A stretch of DNA of 64,000 nucleotides, taken from positions 22,592,651 through 22,656,650 of the forward strand of contig OX387603.1 of the NCBI GenBank assembly GCA_947568835.1, written 5' to 3'. The stretch's first letter is position 1; each line of letters begins with the position of its first letter. Below, piece by piece: positions 59,617 through 64,000 of this stretch. This DNA comes from Protonemura montana. Taxonomy: Eukaryota > Arthropoda > Insecta > Plecoptera > Nemouridae. A program made the translations under genes and the position numbers. A model generated the notes under the pieces. The model saw nothing but the letters and a program-made list of their open reading frames with translations, was not told where the DNA came from and made no database searches.

Positions 59617-62600
59617 CAGTACCGAATTATTAATAGACCGATGGTTATGCGAACCCACCTGAGTCGCGTATATCAATCAGTAGCTGCTGTGTTCTTCGGA
59701 GAGGAGGTTGCAGAAGGGAGATTTTTATAACGCAGCACAAAACGGTAAGTGTAGTTCTCGATATTTGTTCCATTGAACACAGATTGTAAAAGCTACCAGA
59801 AACAAGTTAATAGTTGATAATTGACTCAAATATCTCGATATTTATTGAAATGGCCACCAAGACTCTAATATTTAGCTTCTCATTAAAGATATTTTGTAAC
59901 AACATATTTTTTGTGATGCTGTGATACCATTACATTTTCATACATTTTATCACTGTGTAAAAACGACTAGGTGATAACATTTCTACTTACGTTTTGCCAA
60001 TAGAAGATACGTCTTATTGTGCCAAGGTCATCAGTAAGAAGAGGATTATTCATTACGTGTATTGACAACTAGTAATTATTACCAATAGATTTCAAAAAAG
60101 CCACTACTTTTCCTTACGTTTCTATTCTTATAAAGAATTAAAATTAAAAGTGTGGACAACTGAAAATCAAATGCATATAGCGTGCTGCTTGTTTCATATT
60201 TCATTCCCGTGGAAAGACAGACCACGCGTCTCCCCCCCCCCCCCCCCCCAGCCCCCTTTATAAACGCTTTCACAAATATCGCGTACATGCATGTACCTTC
60301 ACACACAATACTCGAGACAACCGCTGGAATGCACAATTACTTATTTACGTCGCCCACCACAGAGCAGGCGCGCGGCAATCCACGCCACTCTTCAAAGACG
60401 TTTAATTATTGAATCGAATGTCTGCTGACCGTCGCTTAAATAATGCAAGACCCTTCAATCTCCGAGTTGACGCTTAATATTTAGAGTGTAAGGCAAATGT
60501 ACAGAGAGCAAGGTTGGTTCGACCATTTCGAGCCGGGTGCGGTCGATGCGCGGTGGCGATCCGAGGAAAACTTCTCATCTCGCCTAGTCAACCCCCGCTC
60601 CTGCTTTCAGTTCCCTTTCGACTTTCGGGGTGAAACAGCGCGCCGCGCGGAAAAACAGTCACTCCATTTCCATAGCCATGCATTTGCTGCTTAGAAGAAA
60701 ATAAATCCTAGTATTTGACAACCATTGCAAAAGATACGACTCAATCTGACACCTTGGCGTTTCACACCACGTGACTATGACGTAACGCTGCGAAGCAAGT
60801 CGCTGGGTAAATCAGTTGTGGTTGGAATAGGTTCGGTGGAGCACGTGTGCCGCGCGATTGCGTCGGGAAATTGGAGAGCAACGTGTTATCAGCTCAAACA
60901 TTCAGGTAAATTCCATAACATTTCGACCATTTTTTAAGTTAAGAGAAATAAAAGCAATAAATAGTAAAACAGTATAGATAAGCATAACTTGACCCCGTAA
61001 TGGGTCACAGCTCGTTTCCTTTAATGCAAATGTCGATAATTGCCAAAGCAAACAGATTCTCCGCATATAAACTAGTAATCACGGTTTGCACGTGTGAATG
61101 GCGTATCGTATGTTGGTATCTTCGCAACTTACTGCGCCTGTATTGGATCTTGTGTCAGACCATACTGTCAGGCCATACTGTCAGGCTATCAGCGTTCAAG
61201 TCGGTGAGTCTAGTCTTTTATGTTTCGTTTGATTTGATGAAAGTTCCGGCATTGTTGTGCGGTCGTCTAGCGAATAACCAGCGTGGTTGCACTGAACTTT
61301 GGGCATACAGGTCATTTCTCGTGCACCCTTGCAGTGACTAAGTGGACGGTGAACTCGAGTGTCGATTACGATTTCCGATCGATTGACTAGATTTTATCAG
61401 AAAAGTGTACCTAAAACAACGAAGAACTTGAAAAACCCCCAGAGCTGTGAACGATAACATTGTTACAAGCTGTCATCTAAAGTGTTGTTTATATAAGTGT
61501 TAATTTTCCATCAATGTCGAATTGAATGTAAGCACCTACAATAATTTTCATTCGATTTGCACAAATGTTGACATGGTTGGGAAAATTTTGAGGGAAATTG
61601 TGCAATTGGGGCTCGTATTACCTAGCTAGTAAGTGTTATTGATCGCCCAACCACTACTACAACAAAGAATTCATGTGTCCAATCCAATCGAATCAATGAC
61701 CTATCATCAGAAATAAAATGTAATCGGACTTTGCCATTGAACACTCATCTCTTCTTTTCGGTTTCAATAACAACAAAGTGATAACGTCATCTGTTATCAA
61801 CTGCCATGAACTGACATAATGGCACTGATTCGCAAGGGAGGAACTAAAAGATTAATGGCACACCACGCTCTGAGAATAAGGGAACACATTCACTTGAACT
61901 TTGTACAATTCAATTGATATAGCTTCGGGTCATGAATAGGTATATAACAGAATGGCGCACTTTATCGAAGAAACTCTGGCAGGTTCCCTTGGCAACAATA
62001 AGCAAGTGTATTTGAGGCTACCGCTGATAGAAGTGGTGTGACGATGACAGGGCAAGATAGGTTGACCAAGAGGTCGAGATACACGTCGGCAATCGGACCA
62101 CCGGCGCCCCGTCCCCGCTATAACAGTACAGATGCACTCGTGGTCGCAATTACTTTCCTCAAAAGTATTCGTTGTGAAGTTCAAGGTTGACTTGGTCGTT
62201 ATTTGGTATATACCTGGAAGAAGACGCAGAGAATTGACATGATTGACTGGTTTGCTGAATTAATACTTATGTTGTTACGTATACGTCAAGTGTGACCACT
62301 TAAGAAAAAAATACAAATGGAAAACATGAAATACATTTTCCCTAGGTCTAAAAATCATTTCAAAACGATAGCTGATTGTCATTCATTATTCATTTGACAC
62401 GCGCAATGCAAAATAGTTTATCAAAGTGCATGTGGCATTGAATTCTAGCGGAGACGACCCTTTATGGTAATTATTGCATCGGGTTTAAGAAAAGTAAGGA
62501 AATATTTATACTAATTGTCACCATTAAGCAATAGCATGTCAGTTGAAGGTGATTTGTTGTCATAATTAATCACCTATTAGATAATAAAATTAAAACAACA

Positions 62601-63265
62601 ACGAAAAGCTGAAAGCTTTAGATGTCAACCCGTTCTTTATAATGAGCAATTGTAATGACAGCTTTGTGGAGTTTCGCTTGTGCAAACACGAATATATATT
62701 CTCCTCAGGTAGTTCTGACTTGCGATCGATATTCTTCCGCAAAACGGCCACCTACACCGACAGGCCACATTTCAACGTGCCTATTTATACATGGTCTTAT
62801 CTTCCAACTAACCATGAATCTAAACCATACGAATGCCTGAATTCAGCAAAAAAAATACTCTGTAGGCTGTACAGCATACCAATTTATTTTTGGGTACATT
62901 GAGGTAACAGATAATTAATGAGAAATTCGACCCCAAAAGGGTGTGTAATCATCTGTGATCATCACCAGATAAATGATAATAATAGACTCTAAAACTATAA
63001 AGATAAGGGATATCTAATATTAGTAGGACAAGGGATAACGAACAATTAATACCTTAATTCTAAAATTGAGAGCCAACGTACGGATTACGTTACATAACCA
63101 AAAAAGACATGGTACTTAAAATTTTCCTCTGTTGTATTCAAGTGATCACCTGTAAATCTGCCGATTTCCACGAGATTTTCGGGAAAATCGAATACCTACT
63201 CGCTCAGAAAATTGGCTGTCTCTTGCAAAACCTACACAAATTCCCTGCTTCCAGAATATTTGAGA
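59617..63265. other. Intergenic region upstream of the second AGPAT
   Basis: About 3.6 kb with no recognised protein. A short GC-richer patch at about 60500-60660 and 60760-60900 could be promoter-like. The last stretch before 63265 reads as an intron or 5' region ending in a CTTCCAG acceptor. Confidence 0.5.
60230..60249. repeat. Poly-C tract
   Basis: About 20 C in a row in intergenic DNA; low complexity. Such runs recur in this window (6921, 40451, 47453, 59538). Confidence 0.85.
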
Positions 63266-63456
63266 ATGTCGTTCTTGGACGTGCTGACGTCGACCCAGTT
63301 TCTCGGGTTCACCGTGTTCCTGGTGTTCCTGTACCGAGCCAGCCACGTGGCGCGGTACTACATGAAGTTCGTCGTCTTCACCCTCATCTCGGCCGTCTCG
63401 GCCACCATCTTCATCCCTCTCATGCTGCGACGACCCAAGGACTACAGAAACGCCCT
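63266..63456 (+). CDS. AGPAT: Second AGPAT paralogue, first coding exon only
   Basis: An exon of 63 codons plus two bases begins with MSFLDVLTSTQFLG. It carries two hydrophobic segments (FTVFLVFLY and FVVFTLISAVSATIFI) and ends RRPKDYRNAL just before a GTGAGT donor. The end RPKDYRNA is typical of AGPAT1/2 proteins, in the place just before the second exon that carries the NHxxxxD motif. The first copy ends the same exon with NPKNVKNCL in the same split codon. The remaining exons are beyond the right edge. The ATG follows an acceptor at 63254, so there is probably an upstream noncoding exon. Confidence 0.85.
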
Positions 63457-64000
63457 GTGAGTTCACCGGCCACTCGACCGACCACTGGAATGTTTGCACT
63501 AATGGAAAAATTCCTTTGGACACATTTGGTGTCATGGAAATACAGAAATGCGCGAATATTTTGTGTCTACCGACTTGTGTTAGACATTTCAGGTGCCGAT
63601 TTTTGTTGAAAAATATGTGGTTATTGGTTTCACCAAATTAAACTCCCTCCCCTCTACCTCACCACTCTTAAAAAAATGGACCACTAAGAATGCTTTAATC
63701 TTTACATGTTTTCTTTCATAAAGCTATGTTAAACGATATGAACAGAATTTTTTTATAGTTTTCTTTTTTGTGAAAGATGTGCCTTGTCCATTCAAGAAAA
63801 AAACCACGTCTTGAACATTAATTCTGGTTGGTCATAAAAGTGAATCAAAAACCAAGTGAAGCATCACACCACGCTTTAGTTGCTATCGTCGCAACATGAT
63901 GCAACGTTTTATCTTCCTGACGTTTAAGTAACGAGTAAATTGCAAGGCTGTATCATTCAAGGTACAGTCCCACAGGTGGTAATTGGTTGGACAGCCACAA
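63457..64000 (+). other. Intron of the second AGPAT paralogue, to the window edge
   Basis: The sequence after the donor at 63457 is AT-rich and shows no further exon. The next AGPAT exon, which should carry NHQS-type residues, is not in the window. Confidence 0.6.

Noticed and set aside
63109-63609. A 166-codon frame overlapping the second AGPAT exon
   Set aside because: It is a different frame from the recognisable AGPAT sequence and has no conserved motif.
1-64000. CRISPR arrays, prokaryotic operons or phage genes
   Set aside because: No direct-repeat arrays with regular spacers were seen, and all recognised genes are spliced or otherwise eukaryotic.

Overview
This is a eukaryotic nuclear window. 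Genes are split by GT-AG introns, promoters are separate, there is an intron-less nuclear tRNA-Leu, and there are copies of non-autonomous DNA transposons. The gene set points to an arthropod, most likely an insect. It contains an intronless gene with Brinker-type DNA-binding domains, a known insect repressor family, and a Windpipe-like leucine-rich-repeat membrane protein. The species cannot be fixed from sequence alone.

Layout, left to right. (1) 1-9042: two purine-synthesis genes head to head, PAICS (minus, runs off the left edge) and PPAT (plus). (2) 10390-11473: TADA1, a SAGA coactivator subunit. (3) 11474-19544: a GC-rich regulatory stretch, then a GLIS2-type five-zinc-finger factor. 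(4) 20784-30530: Nup54 on the minus strand. Its first intron contains a complete plus-strand gene for a leucine-rich-repeat, acidic-stalk, single-pass membrane protein. (5) 30609-35334: XPNPEP3, a mitochondrial aminopeptidase P, whose start codon is only 78 bp from that of Nup54. (6) 36786-38636: a brinker-like repressor with two good and one degenerate Brk domain. (7) 41308-45853: a RABEPK-like kelch gene, the AP-3 mu subunit, and convergent CutA cut into five very small exons. (8) 46459-46540: tRNA-Leu(TAA). (9) 52086-64000: an AGPAT lipid acyltransferase, a small unrecognised membrane-protein gene, an 818-bp hAT-like element, and the first coding exon of a second AGPAT paralogue running toward the right edge.

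PAICS and PPAT act in the same pathway, and the two AGPAT copies are tandem paralogues. AP-3 mu and RABEPK both belong to endosome or lysosome trafficking, but their adjacency may be chance. The remaining neighbours look like an ordinary mixed gene neighbourhood.

The most interesting points are the multi-domain Brinker, the nested LRR proteoglycan candidate whose start codon seems to be the last codon of its first exon, the 78-bp bidirectional promoter with a YY1-like box on the start codon, the orphan 108-residue membrane protein, and two mobile-element families with clear target-site duplications. Exon borders were set by hand from splice signals, reading phase and family alignment, so they are models rather than transcript evidence.
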